Shown here: positions 11,272 to 24,652 of the stretch, piece after piece
How positions within the stretch are numbered: position 1 is the first letter of the stretch
How the letters are laid out: every line of letters begins with the position of its first letter
Assembly (NCBI GenBank): GCA_023238725.1
Contig: CM041553.1
Coordinates: forward strand, 21,944,001 to 22,008,000
DNA length: 64,000 bases
Source: Scortum barcoo
Taxonomy: Eukaryota > Chordata > Actinopteri > Centrarchiformes > Terapontidae
Reading direction: 5' to 3'
Notes under the pieces: model-generated
The model's input: the letters and a program-made list of their open reading frames with translations, nothing else
The model's database searches: none
What the model was told of the DNA's origin: nothing
Translations under genes and position numbers: made by a program

Positions 11272-12190
11272 GCGCAAGCTGTGGCACGGTGAAAAGGCTC
11301 CCTGTAAAGATTTGACAAAGAGAGTCCAGAAGTTTAATCTAACTCTATTGGATTCCTCATTTAGCAAATGAGAAACACCATGTGGCAGAGTAGGAGTGAT
11401 GGAGGGAAGGAGGGCAGAGAGAAATGCAGGGAGGGTTGTAGAATAACGAAGCAATATCAGAACAACAACTTAGGGCTGAAAAGCTTCATTAAAGAAAGAG
11501 GGATGATGAAAAGAAGAGCCGTTGAAACAGTTAAAAAAATAAATCAAAATAGATGAGGATTGTGGGGGCAAAGAAAAGCATCCATTTTGTGCGTCTCTGT
11601 GTGTGCGCGTGGATGTGGGTATAATTTAACACCAGAGGGCCAGTGACGCATTGCAATGTTACAATGCTCTCGTCAGTGCAATCATTGCTGATTGACAGTA
11701 AAGTGCTGCTGAGGTGACACGGCTGTGTGAGGGGGTGTGCGTGCATGTGTGAGTGTGAGTGTGTGTGTGTGTGCTTTCAGATAGAAGCAGATAAAAAAAA
11801 GCCCAAATTAAATCAAGGATAGGAATGATAAAAAAAACAGGGGCTGCTAAAAGGATTGATGCAGCTTTAAGTCAGGAAAAAGATGGATAAATAGAGGGTG
11901 AGAGACATAGACTGAGAGAGAGGGAGAGAGAGATGAAAAGCTATTCCATCCACAGATTAGAACGTAATCCCTCGTCGAACGGATTCTCTCAGATTACAGC
12001 TTGTTCTGCTATTAAATCTGCCAGTCACTCCAAACTCCTTATTGTGTCAGTGAGTCAGTTAGTGTGTGTGTGTGTGCGCGCGCCTGTGAACGATCTTTCT
12101 GTGACTGGAGATCTGTGTGTTTTAAGCCTTTCAGACAAATCTCTGCAGAGACCTCGAGAGCGGAGGGATTGGCTGAGGGGTGAAGACGCG

Positions 12191-12244
12191 CGCACACACA
12201 CACACAAACCAACACACACACACCTCTCTACATGCACACACACA
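12191..12244. repeat. Imperfect CA repeat
   Basis: CA-rich tract in intron D-E, interrupted by aacc and by ctctctacatg. Confidence 0.88.
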
Positions 12245-12710
12245 ACTGCACACAGGAGGAGGCTGGTGTTAGCTGACTGTGTATTAATAGAGTTGTCAGG
12301 TACGTGTCTGCAGGGTTCACAGCCAACTAACGCATATCACACTGAGACCACATATGCAACAGAGAGAGAGAGACAGAGGAAGAGTCTGAGAAGAAATTTT
12401 GAGAGAGAAGCACAAAAAGGAAGGAAAGATGAAAATTAGCTACTCTGCAAATGAGAGGTTAAAGAAAACTGAAAGCTTTTTTTATAATATTTTAAAAAGT
12501 ATTATTAGAGGGTATACAGGAATAAATGGAGAGGAGAAGGTGATCATTTGCTGATCTCACTTGGGAATACCACATGTGTGTGTGAGCGGGCCGAGTGTTT
12601 GTGCGTGTCACTGCGCTCATTAATGCTGCATGCTGACAGCTAAGTGTCATCGTCTGACTACTGTTGCCTTAGAATACCAATACTGTACCACACACAAGCC
12701 AAGACATGCC

Positions 12711-12735
12711 ACACACACACACACACACACACACA
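12711..12735. repeat. (AC)12 microsatellite
   Basis: Perfect AC run in intron D-E. Confidence 0.94.
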
Positions 12736-15700
12736 GGGACATAAAGCCACACCACACCAAGAGTAGAGGATCCGAGCCCCAGGGGGAGACAGGCACAGAC
12801 AATGGGAAGCAGTAAGAGGACCGAGAAAGATGCCCGATTTTAAATATTCATCTCTTCCTTCAGCTGCCAACCCCTCTATCTATCTCTGTCATCGTGCCAC
12901 ACAAGTGATGGCGGGAGGAGATGGAGAGACGGCAGGAAGAAGTAGAAACGGGAAACGTGTAACAGTAATGGAGAGGCTGGGCAGGAGTTAAGCTCCTGGG
13001 AGTGCTCAATGATTATTTGATTAATTTTGAGTATTATATTAGTTGCGGTTTTTTGGCTGCTTGACAAAACCCACAATGACATAATGAGGTAACATTTCAT
13101 CATCACCACATTGGAATAAGGGCGTGTGCAATTAATTCATGTCTGCAAACTTTTTCTGGTACAGTGAGGAAAACTGAGTAAACACTTTTTTTCCACCCCC
13201 ATTAATTCTGAAAAATCATCAACACATGACATTTACACGATTGGTACTCTAAAAGGGAGAAAATATGTCGATATGGCACAAATATGACAGTATATGCCAA
13301 TGGAGGAACATTACAGCAGGACTCAAGCACTGTGCGTTCCCTGTAACTCTGTGGTTGCATATCTGCAGAGCTAAATACTCTTGTGGCACTTAAAATTGCT
13401 TTGGCCAAATGTGATTCTGCAGCAAGAGGCTGCTTGAACGTGGCACGGACAAACACTGGCACCTCTGCCGAGCTCAGGTGACTTAGGTGATGATGTAGGA
13501 AAATGAGCGAGCACGTCTGAGGCAGAGCCGGGTTAGCTCAGGAAGTCGACCGCCACCGCACACCACATGGCTTCTCACCGCAATATCCTGCTCAGTCTTT
13601 GTTATTTTCGTGGCAGTGAGTGCTCCACCACACGGTTCACCTGAAAGCAATGCTGACACCAATAACGCTGCTGCTGGTGTTCAAGCGCTCAAACTCCAGC
13701 ATCTACCTGCAGGCTCTGAGTTAACCTGAGTTCCCCAAAGGAAGGAAGTTATTATCGTCACTCCCTGTTGTGCTGAGCTTAGTGTTTCCTAGTAGGGAGG
13801 TCAGAGCCTAATATCAACGCTAACTTAATAATCCAGTGAGTTGGCTGGTTGAACTTCTGTTAAAAAATGTAAATCTCAGGTTTCACCTGATGTTGTCCTT
13901 TTCCAGCGTTGCTAATTTACAAGGAAAACAAAATACTTCCAAACTGGGATTTAAACGACACCAGAAACTTTTCCAGCTCTTGCTTTTGTTTTGCTGTTGC
14001 CCTACTGATGATGCTACTTAGTTACAGACAACCAGGCAACCAGCACACAACCAAAGCTCTCCCTGTCTAACTTTAAATGTAAATTTCTGTTCTGCCTGTG
14101 CCTGGACTATAAATAGACTAATTTTAGACTAATGTGCTTAAAACGCTGAACCAAAAGAAGTTACTGACCCAGATATTGTGTGCTAAATGGCTCATGAAGT
14201 GTACCATTGCACCCACAATACTGTAGGATATCAGAGTTTTTTCCTATAGTATCCAACTGATGCAGGCCTACAGCAGGCCAACCATGACGTTAGAGGTCTT
14301 CTAGCCACAAGGTAGAAAACCGCACAGGTGGTACATCTTTTATAGCATGTACCCTAGGCTGCTTTCAATGTGACCTTCAGAAAAAGCATTAAGCTGAGCG
14401 GCCCTCAGCTCTGACTTTCTGGTGGGAGCAAAGGGTCACAACAATATTTGTCTCTGTTTAGATAGAGAGAGAGAAAGCAGGAGCCAGAGAGAAAGAGCAG
14501 GGAAGATAATGTAAATGTAAATAGGTTCTTTACCTGTTGACCCCCGGTTCTTCTTGCCAACTGTCCATTAGTGAAAGAGAATGAGATGAAAAGAAGTGGG
14601 ACAAAAGGGGAGACAAGGAGTGTGGAGAGAAAACAGGAGAGATATAATTTAGATTTCAAGTGTTTCCTCTGGGTGCAAAAAGACACATTTAGCAAATACA
14701 TATTAAAAAAAAGGCTTTCAAAAATCAGCAGCTCTAAGGCGTCTCTGAGTTGAGGAGGAACACAGGAAAAGAAGACTCCTTCCCTGAGAAGCAGGAAAAA
14801 ACAAATACAGAGAGCAAGAGACAGAGAAATGGATGAGAGGGAGGAAGAGAGAGAGAGGAAGAGAGAACGGCATGTTATCATGGAGTCCAGAGGAAGACAA
14901 GCTGTTTGCAGCCCGTCCATCAACTGCCAGCTTCCAAATTTTGTCTCTCTCATTCACTCCTTTCTTCTCCCCCTCCACCCCCCCCCCCCTCTGCCTTTCT
15001 CCCTGTATTTGTCATAAGTCTGGAGGTAGCAAGACTGTAGGCTGCGAGAAAATGATGGCATTGACATTCTACTGGCAGAAAATCTACATTCACTATTCAT
15101 CTATCAATACAATACCCCTTCACGCTCCTATTCAGCCACTCAGCCAACACTTGAATGGTGGTTGTGTGTTTGTGTATGTACGTGTTTCGATCTGAGAGCT
15201 TGTGTGTGTGCTTCATTTAGATTCTGACGTATCACATCAGCATGAACCGCAAAGTTAGTTCAGCATATGCAACGGGTACATACACACACACACACAAACA
15301 CAACAGTATATGAGAAGTGATGAAGAGCGAGAAAGCTAGCTGATGAGGAAGAAAAACAAAAGCAGCTAAAATAAATACCGAAAAAAAGCCGAGGGAGGGG
15401 AGAGAAAAACTTCAGATACATTAACCACTCAGATGCTATCATCATTTCAATTGAAAATAAAGATTAATCTGCTGTGAGGGGTTGTTATTGAACCTCGGTG
15501 CTTCTTGGTATCGCCTGAAATATGCCCACAGATGATCGTAAACGGACAAGAGTTGAAGGTTGGCATTGAATTTCTATCCAGATTCAGTCTTGTTTACTAC
15601 TTTTTTTATCTGTAAGTTTCTAATCGAAATCACAAATTTTCCAAACAACTTCAGAAAAAGTTCCTCTGTGGCTGCTGTTTCTAGTCCGTATACTAAACAT

Positions 15701-16461
15701 ACTGTATGTTATACAGACTAGAGAGGTCTCAACCTGAGCCCAAGTATTGCCATTTGTCCCAATATGGCAAGGGCAATGGTTAAAGTAAAGCCAATTAACC
15801 TTCTTAAACCTTAAGACTTTAATCTTAAACCTATAGTATACTGTAGTGTCTTCTGTCCATCCCTGACTGCATGCTGAAAAGATGCTTTACGACAGCTGGG
15901 ATCTGGAGTGCCAGGACTTTGTTGCATATGAGTGAAAATGAAAGTGTGTGAATGTGAAAAATGATTTGGGCGCGGTGGTGCAGAATTGCAACACAGAGGT
16001 TGGCAGAGGGCAAAAAGTTTCAATGCTAACGAATCACTTATCGCTCCTCTCTATTTCTCATTAGCAAAGGGCAGAGATCAAGAAAACTTCCGGTAGCAGC
16101 TTCTCATTTTTAGTCTGCTTCCCTTTGCCACAGCGTTAGGGCTCAGTCCAAACTATGGTTAGATGTAGCAGAGACAACTGTTTGGGCTTATGAATGAGGT
16201 TTAGTCCGGCAGGCAGTAGCACCGCTAGTAACACCGAATAACACCGTTCAACCACTGCTTGGTTGAGGAGACAAAAAAATTCTGAAGAATATGATTTGAA
16301 TATGCTATGATTTTTTATTTAAACAAAGAAAAAGAACAATGCCCAAACCTACATTATTATAAACACACCTAAACACAGCCATTTAACTAGAGTGCAGATT
16401 GTTCTATTCAGTAGCAGTATTGGGAAGTCTATTATTTTAGAGAGTGGAAAAGGGGGTCAGT

Positions 16462-16462
<1 letters not shown>

Positions 16463-16524
<62 letters not shown>
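16463..16524. repeat. (CA)n microsatellite with one CG interruption
   Basis: This is a 62-bp CA tract interrupted once by cg near 16494. It reads TG on the sdk1 sense strand and faces a TG run 170 bp away. Confidence 0.97.
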
Positions 16525-16527
<3 letters not shown>

Positions 16528-16692
16528 AAGCACAGACACACACACCCCAACAGAAAACACAAGCAGAAACATGCAGGCTTTGGTCTGGGGGGCATACAAC
16601 TCTGCGTGTGTATTCAAATGACGTGTCATACTGAGTCATCTTCAATTTTAGTCGGGAACAGAGAAACAATGGGGACATCAGGGGACAACAGA

Positions 16693-16696
<4 letters not shown>

Positions 16697-16726
<30 letters not shown>
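16697..16726. repeat. (GT)15 microsatellite
   Basis: This is a 30-bp GT run, followed after aaag by another short TG run. It is opposite in sense to the CA tract at 16463-16524. Confidence 0.96.
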
Positions 16727-16729
<3 letters not shown>

Positions 16730-19700
16730 GTGTGTGTGTGCTCACGACACAACAAAGCATCTGACGTTCACAGAGCTGAATCCACTAAACACGTTTTCCA
16801 GCAACTTTCACTTCCCTCATTGTTTCCTTTGAAACACCTCGGATCATTTGCCGTTGTAATCAATGTGTTTATTGATGCATATTTCACCGCAGAGATAACC
16901 AACTGTGGTGGAGGTGAAAGATGCTCTCCTGATCCAACTCTTGGCCCTGTATTTACACAAAAGAGGCCACCGCTCAGTATCATGGTTCATATTAATGTGA
17001 CATGTTTAAAATACAGGTTTGAGGTGATGTGAAAATATTAGTGTGTGCCTAAGTGTGTCTCGACTTTGACTATGATTTATATTCATGAATTCTCTATTGT
17101 GTATTCAGCTGCCTGAAGGACCTACAAACAAGCAGGTCACCATGTCCTCTGTGTGTGCATGCCACAGTGTGAGTGTGTGTGTTCTCCTGAGTGTCTCTGT
17201 GTTTGTGAGCACAACGGGGAATAAGCAGAGAATAAGTACAGTATTTGTGTGTTGTGTCTGGTATTCAATACAACAATCCTGTGTGCCACACCTGTTCTTT
17301 TGTGTGTGTAAAGACTGTTGTTTCTCTGTGGACTGTATCTCACTGTGTTGCCAACTGACCTGTGCAGGTGCACACCCTTCAGTCCCCAGCTGTGGGTAAC
17401 CTATTTGTCCTCAATGACTCAGCCCCGCAACCCCCACCAACACATATACAGCCCTGCCGGGCCTTCCTTCCATCTATCTACATACAACCAGACACCCCTC
17501 TCCCTCGGTGACAATCAATTCCCCCGCTCGGCCTTGCTTCGTTCTCCCCATCCACCCACATCTGCATCCACTGTCACATTTCCCCCAAGCCAAAAAATAC
17601 TTTTTTAGCAACACATTTGGGTCTTTTCTCTCTTTCTCGGCTGTTTTAAACCCAGAGTTCAACCTCAGAACCCTTACCAGTCCAATTTACCCTGTCAATC
17701 TCACTCTCCCTTTACTCTGTTCCTGTTTCTCGCTCTAAGACACACACACACACACTCACACGTGCGTGCGGCGGACACACAGCTTATTTGAAATTCATAT
17801 CAACAGCTATACAAATGTAACACTCCAATTTCCAATCCTGACACATTCACAGAGAGAAACACAAGGACCTCATGGATCCCATCTACAGAGACACACACAC
17901 ACAGTTGTGTCCGGTAAAATAATAAGCTGGCTGGAGTGTTGACCTCAGACCTCGGAGCAATTCCTGACAGACAGAGTTGATACAATTTCGCTGTCTCTAT
18001 GCTTCCTCTCCTTACACCCAGTAGTCTGTCTCACTTTGTAAATCTGACCAGAATTGAAGAGCACTATCATTTATACACAGCATATAAACAGCAGTGAGCC
18101 AGTTTACAGATTAAATCTTAACTTTCACACAACCATGCACTCTTTCCCTCAACTGGAGCCAAGTCGAGTCTTTTGCTCAGATTCTCCTTCCCTCCACAAA
18201 TGTGGACTCTGAGAAGGTTACATCTTCCTGCTGTCTGCCTGTCCATACCAAACGCTAGCACCAGTTGACCTTTCCAATTTACCATGTCAATCATACCCAC
18301 ACACACACTCACAGAACCAGTATGTACAGCCGAGTCTCCCGTACACATACAGGTAAAAGTTGGTGTCAATCATCCTTGTATGGATTCCCAAATGTCACCA
18401 GGTTTTGACAATCTCTCATCCACCGTCTGAAAGAAAAAAAAATTATCCCTGCTTTTCCCCCTCCCCTTTCTCTAAAACTTATATAATTTCCACTATCCTC
18501 TCATTTCATCTCTTCAGACTTTATTTAGGTTTATTTGTGCCCAAACAGATGCCTGCACTCAAAAGTGCACTTGAGATAAAAACTCATGAATCCTTTTGTT
18601 AAACATTACCTCCTCTCACCTCAAGAGCCGAAGAAAGTGCACAGAAACGAGACGATGAATAGAAATGTGCATTTAAATTGGAAAACAAACAAACGTTCAG
18701 CCTCAAAAAGAAACAAGTACAAGAAAAATGCGGGGGAAAACACATGAGTGCCATGTAATGAAAATGGGAAATAGATGTAGATGTTCAATTCATACTGTGA
18801 GCCTAATGATAGCATGAAAAAGGAGAAATCATTTCCAATTCAAAAGAAGTGCTGCTTCCCTAAGTTTGCATCTATGATAGGAGACAGAGAGAAAAAGAAT
18901 GCGAAGCCTCTGATCCTGCAGGAGAAAAATAAAAAGTCAGGAGAGGAGAGGTGAGGGATGAAAGACACGGGGAAGGCAGGGGGAAGTCGGAGGCAAAAGG
19001 TGGGACGTTAAAAGGCAGTGATGTGGTGCAGCTGTGTGCCCACCACCTCAGGGTAAAACACCAGATGGAGAAGGGTCCATGAGAGACGAGAAGGAGGAGA
19101 TGCATCATTACTAAATCAGGTTGTTTCCCCCATTTTTTTCCTCTTCTTTATCCAGAATGCTGCAGGGTAGTTCCTTATCTCACACCCCTCGTTCTTTGTC
19201 TTTATCTGTCTACTATCGCTCCTCTCTGTCCCGAAGACTTGAAGAACGGTGTCTCGGAGACCCACAGCATAAGTAAATAAGGCTCATACATAAGAGGATA
19301 CTGAATTCTGAGTGGCTCCTTTAGAAACAAGTGGTAATCCAGCTAAGCATCCACTGCTCCCTCTGTAGCTTCTGCTTTTGACACAGTCCATTCGTTTACT
19401 ACACGCCGGCGAGTGAAGGGACGAGGCCTGGAGGAATGTGACAGATCAGTGGAGGGCAACATGTCCTGGCATTTCCTTGGGCACTTCCTTGAAGGCTAAG
19501 ACACTTGCTCACAAACTCAGTCTTTGGAGCAGAATAAAAATGTGAACACTGTACTCAAAATTTATTGATGTCCTTTAGGAAACTCCCTCTAAGAACACCA
19601 TGCTGTATTATACCACAACACTGTCACAGCGCACAATGTATTCTTAAGGGCTGCAAAGTGGGATTATTTAATATTATTCATAATCAACTAATGTATCTTT

Positions 19701-20933
19701 TATTTTTCATTTAGGCCACTTTACACTGTTTCTGGGATGCCACAGACAAACACTGACAATCAATTCTTTGGTTGTCAATCAAAATCAGTTGACCTACATC
19801 AGAAACATGGCTGATGGCTGATTTACAGTTTTAGAGATTGAAGACAAGTTGCGTTAAAAATTCTGAATTCAAGGCCAAACTAATACAATACAGCCGTTGG
19901 TACGGCCAACATTTACAAACCAATTACCCCCAAAAAATCATGAAATGACGCGGATTACAGTGGTGAGGTTGCACAATTCACCTCAAATTCTCTTTGCAAA
20001 ATTGACAATTCATGTCACAATTCATGTGACAGTTCTCTTTTCAATGCAAAGCTCAAAGCTTGTTTATGGTTGTGCTACATTTTCAGAACGTGAGAGTCAA
20101 TGACATGTCTGTGTTCACACTTTTTTACTTTCAGTGCGGTCCACTTGCCTAAACATATATTATACAATGTGACATTGTGGTTTTATCAGAATCATTGTCT
20201 TTGGGTGCCTTTAGCCTACAGAATCATTTAAACTGGAAACAGACTTAAGGATTACTGAAACCTTCTAACATAACAACTGTTTCTACCGATAAAAAAAGAC
20301 TCTTTCTTTCTTTGTTGTTTTGTTAGACTAACAATCAGAAATCCCAAAGTGGTTCATTTAAAATAATATTAAAAACAGAAAAATGCTTATATTCTGATAC
20401 CAACAGAAAACAGAAAAAACAAATCAGTATTTTCATTTGTAAATTATCACTCAAAATGTCCTTCAGTATCTCACCTGCATTTTTTGTTTACCTGTGTGAT
20501 GTTCTTTCTTTTAGGTGTATTTCTTGTGTATACTAATTGCCATATTTAATTAAGCTGCGTGTTTGCCTCTTGCTGCAGCAAAGAAAAGCAGATGTGACTC
20601 CTGCAATCACTTCCACTTTCTGACTGACTCTGTCTGTAATGTAGAACTGCACATTGTGTGTGTGTGCACCCGTGTCTTTATGCCAGTGTATATACGTAAA
20701 GAGATCGCTCTTGCGGGCAAGAACAGTTAGAGTCTGTGTCTGATTAATGGCATAATTGATTAAGTGGCTCAGAGATTGATTGGTCGGGCTTGGCTATAAC
20801 AGATTCATTAGAACAGTGATAGATCAGTTAGATCTGGCTGCAGCTGTTCCGCCTGGCTCCGGACAGCACGGCCTGGTAATGGACATCATCTGTCTGTCTG
20901 TGGATAACAATATGTCCACATGCGCACACACTG

Positions 20934-20979
20934 CTGTATGTGTGTGAGTGTGTGTCTTTGTGTGTGTGTGTGTGTGTGT
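20934..20979. repeat. Imperfect TG repeat
   Basis: TG-rich tract in intron D-E with ag, tc and tt interruptions. Confidence 0.9.
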
Positions 20980-21109
20980 ATACGTGAAGGCTACACACAT
21001 CTCCTTTTTTCTTCAATCACTCCAAACAACCAGACAGGGGAGGAGCGAGTGGCACGTAGCGATCAGGAAGAAGGAGGAGAAGGGCGGAAACTATTTTTGG
21101 ATTAAAGGC

Positions 21110-21380
21110 CCTGTTGATCTATTCCTGTTTTCAGCATCCCCTCTCAATCTTCAACTTTTACCCTCTGCCTCTCTTTCTTCTTTCCTATCCATCTCTATCG
21201 TCCTCAAAGCTTTCCCAATTCCGCACTCGCTCACTGCTCGCCTCTTTTTCTTTGACTTTCTCCGGTACCCACTCCCTCTCTGTCCTCATCCCTTCTCTGC
21301 TCGGCCTCATCCAACCCCTCTGCCCCTCCGTCTCTTATTTTTTATCTCTTCTTCTTTCACTAATTCTTTGCGAGTACTTT
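21110..21380. repeat. Pyrimidine-rich (CT) low-complexity stretch
   Basis: Roughly 270 bp are dominated by C and T on the plus strand (purine-rich on the sdk1 sense strand). Open frames across it give Ser/Leu/Pro/Phe-rich translations typical of low-complexity DNA, not a protein. Confidence 0.75.
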
Positions 21381-24369
21381 GTTTGCCCCGAAACCCTGAT
21401 AAAAAACAGCCTATCGTATGCACTGATAGCAAAAGGGACAGGAGGGCAAACACACGCTCGTACTTACGTATGGCTGTGTGTGCGAATTTGTAAATGGGTG
21501 TGAAAAGTGGCTGCATTTTAGCAAGGCTTTAACAAATTAAGACAGCGCAGGAAAAAGCACCACCCACACAGTCTGTCAGACCACGGTGTCAGTTCAGCAG
21601 CTAAGCAACAAATGGGATGTGTGTGTGCTTGTGCATAAGTGTGAATTGATGGATTTGTATATTTCAATGTGTGCGTTTACTGGTGTGAGAATGAGAGACA
21701 TTACTGGCTCCATAAATCTCGATATACAGTGTGTGCTTGACTCGTTTATGATGGCTTAAATGCTGAGTTTGACAGTTGAGCCTCGACCTCAGACACAGGT
21801 CCATAACTCTTCTAACTCTAATTCTGCTGATGAAGACCACCTCATATGGCTGAAAGCTGAGAAGAAGTGAGTAAGAGGTCTTTGATTAAGATTATTCTGT
21901 CAACTGGTGCTCTCCACAGTCAACAATGAACTGTCTTGCTAAATCAATACACTGCATGCTTTTGTTTGTGCTGTATATTGATTTTGTGGCAATAAATATG
22001 TTGTGTCATCATCATCAGCAACATCATTACAGTGAGTGATTAACACACACACAAAAGGGCAATAAATCAATATAATATCAAAATTATGATAAAAGATTCA
22101 CTATGATCTGGAATCTGCTGTCCTTTACAGGTCTTTAGTGATGATTTATAGTCAATTCATGAGCTTTTCTGACTCAAAAATTGGCTGATTTTACTTGGTT
22201 GGCCATCATATCCATATTACAACTTGCTTTCAAAGTGTCTGCTGAAGCATCAGTGGCTTAAACGTATTTTTGTTGTAAATTAGATGTTTTTTCGATTAGT
22301 GGTGCCTCCGGTGCTTCACTGAGTGACAAGCTAAATTAACAGGTGACTTCAGATTTGTTGTCATGGTAACGTTACTGTGAACTGTTTTTTAAAAGGCGGC
22401 ATTACCTTTGTCCACACTTTTCCGATCTACTGTATAGTGTCAGATTCAGACACAGTCACCACTTTGTCTTCACCCCTTCTCTCTGCCACTGAGCATATTT
22501 CCCCTTCCTCAGCACCTCATAATTTCGCCTCCTATTTACCCATCCTTTATCTTGCTTCGGTTCCTTAAATCCAATCATTCCTTTGCCGCCCTGCCCCATC
22601 ATTCACCAGCTCTAACCCCCCCCCTCAATCTCTCCTTTTCTCTTCCACTTCTATTGCTTCAAATTAACATCTGCTGACTGGCCTGCTACTCCAATAACCT
22701 GTTACACCCAGCAGGAAGCACTGACACACAGAGACAATCAGTGTGTTCGCATGCACAATAATATTTCATTTATATTCGGCATCCTCTAAAAACTGTTTAT
22801 GAAATCCCTGAATATAGCCGGTATGCGCTGATATAAGCTGGCATATGAACAGCATGTCCCGTTGGGTTGCTCAGTTTGGAGCCACGGAGCCTCGCATTTT
22901 CACACAGTGATGAGTATCAAAATAAAGCACCACTACTGAACAGAGTGGAGAAACTGTAAAACGTCTGTCTCCATGTACAGCGCGTCCAACATGAGACCTC
23001 AGCTGGAACAAAGCTCCCGCTCAGAGTGCTAATGTTCATGCGCGCTCGCTGACTGACGCGCACACACTAATACAGAGTCTTGGGTTGCAGAGTGTACAGT
23101 GAAGTGGCGATAAGGGACAGTTGTGTGACTGACAGGATCATTAAAACCATGAGCACCACGCTACTTATCTGCACACTTGACACCTCATTCAGCAGCCCGT
23201 GTGTGTTTCGTGTGTCCTGGTGCATTTCATCTCCTTAAGGCAGCCGAGATGGTATCCCAGCCCCGAGTATTTGTCTGGAGATGTGCATTAGTCAGCGTCG
23301 ACGGTACATCAACAGCGTTTCCTGCTACATCCTCCACAATAACATCCATCTAAGGCCCGTCCCCGCTCGCTCTTGCCGCGCTTCTCATCTGAACAAACGC
23401 ATCAACATGGGAAATTGTTCCATCTGCTTCTTTCTCTTAGTGCTGCAAGACACTTGATGCACGAACAAACACACACTCACACTCATTGTTATTATCACTA
23501 AGTGTAAGCTGCAGTTAATTGGTCTAATTGTCTAGAAACGGATGAGTTGAGTTCTTTGAAGCTGACTTTAAGCAAAACACTGATTAAAGGATTTGTCAGT
23601 GGGTGAGTTAGACTTTAGTGATGCAAAGTGTGTACCTTATTTTCTAACCATATTTTTTTTAATTGTCATTTATATGTTTGTTCAGAGTTATCACAAACTA
23701 AACACAGTGATATAATAATATATCTGATATCAACATGTCATTTTAATATTATTCTGGAACAGTGATTGATCCAAACAGTACCGTGAAAACAGTACAGTAA
23801 AGCAGTGATCTGCTGGAAAAACACTACAGGGCCCATTTGACCCCCTCCCAGGCAACCCTGTCTCAAACACTGCTCACCCTAAACACAACTGGTGCCTTGC
23901 AGTAAACAATGTTGGCAGGAACCTGTGTAACATAAAAAATTTCAGAGCTTTTTTGTGCTCCTGTTCTCCGGCTTCTTAACCTCCTCTGCCTCTGCTTGTT
24001 CATTGATTCTTAGGAACTTGTTACATCCAGCGTCTGTTTCCTCTCCCACTGGACACCTCTCTCACCTCCTGCCTTTTCTGCTGCCATCTTTTTGTGGGAG
24101 GAGGATTTGAACAGAACGTCTGTAAAATGCGCAGAAGAGTCCAAAACACTGGAATCCATTTTTAATCCACTTCATCATGCTGTGAACACGTTTACAATTA
24201 AACCCATAACTAGGTGGAACAAGTAGAGCATACATAGAGACACACACAGTTCTTTTGTCATACTGACACAGTCCATGAGTCAGTTTCCTGTCCATCCTTC
24301 CATCACTCCATCTCTCTGTCTGTACACCGGGGTTTTAATTATAGAACCACAGAGGAGCCTTATTACACG

Positions 24370-24446
24370 CAGAGAGAAAGAGAGAGGGAGAGAGAGAGAG
24401 GGGATGAAGAGAGACAGAAATGAGAGAGACAGACAGAGAGGGGAGA
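24370..24446. repeat. GA-rich low-complexity tract
   Basis: Imperfect GAGA and GACAGA units on the plus strand in intron D-E. Confidence 0.85.
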
Positions 24447-24604
24447 CAGGGATCAACAGAGACCACTCTGATCCCTTTTCAACTAAAATATTGAATATAA
24501 TAACTCCAGACGCAACCAGTTGTAGCAGGAATTAATCAAAGCACTGATTCATTAGCCAAGCCTCTTTATCAAAACCACTGAGTATTAGTGCCTATTTGTA
24601 TGAT

Positions 24605-24607
<3 letters not shown>

Positions 24608-24649
<42 letters not shown>
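24608..24649. repeat. (GT)21 microsatellite
   Basis: This is a perfect 42-bp GT run within plain AT-rich intron sequence. Confidence 0.97.

Positions 24650-24652
<3 letters not shown>

Noticed and set aside
14405..14953. 182-codon open frame on the minus strand
   Set aside because: The translation is Ser/Leu/Phe-rich because the DNA is purine-rich on plus. It overlaps equally long frames on the other strand and has no splice or homology support.
20948..21493. 181-codon and 129-codon overlapping plus-strand frames
   Set aside because: Both cross a TG repeat or a CT-rich tract and give Ser/Leu/Pro-rich low-complexity peptides.
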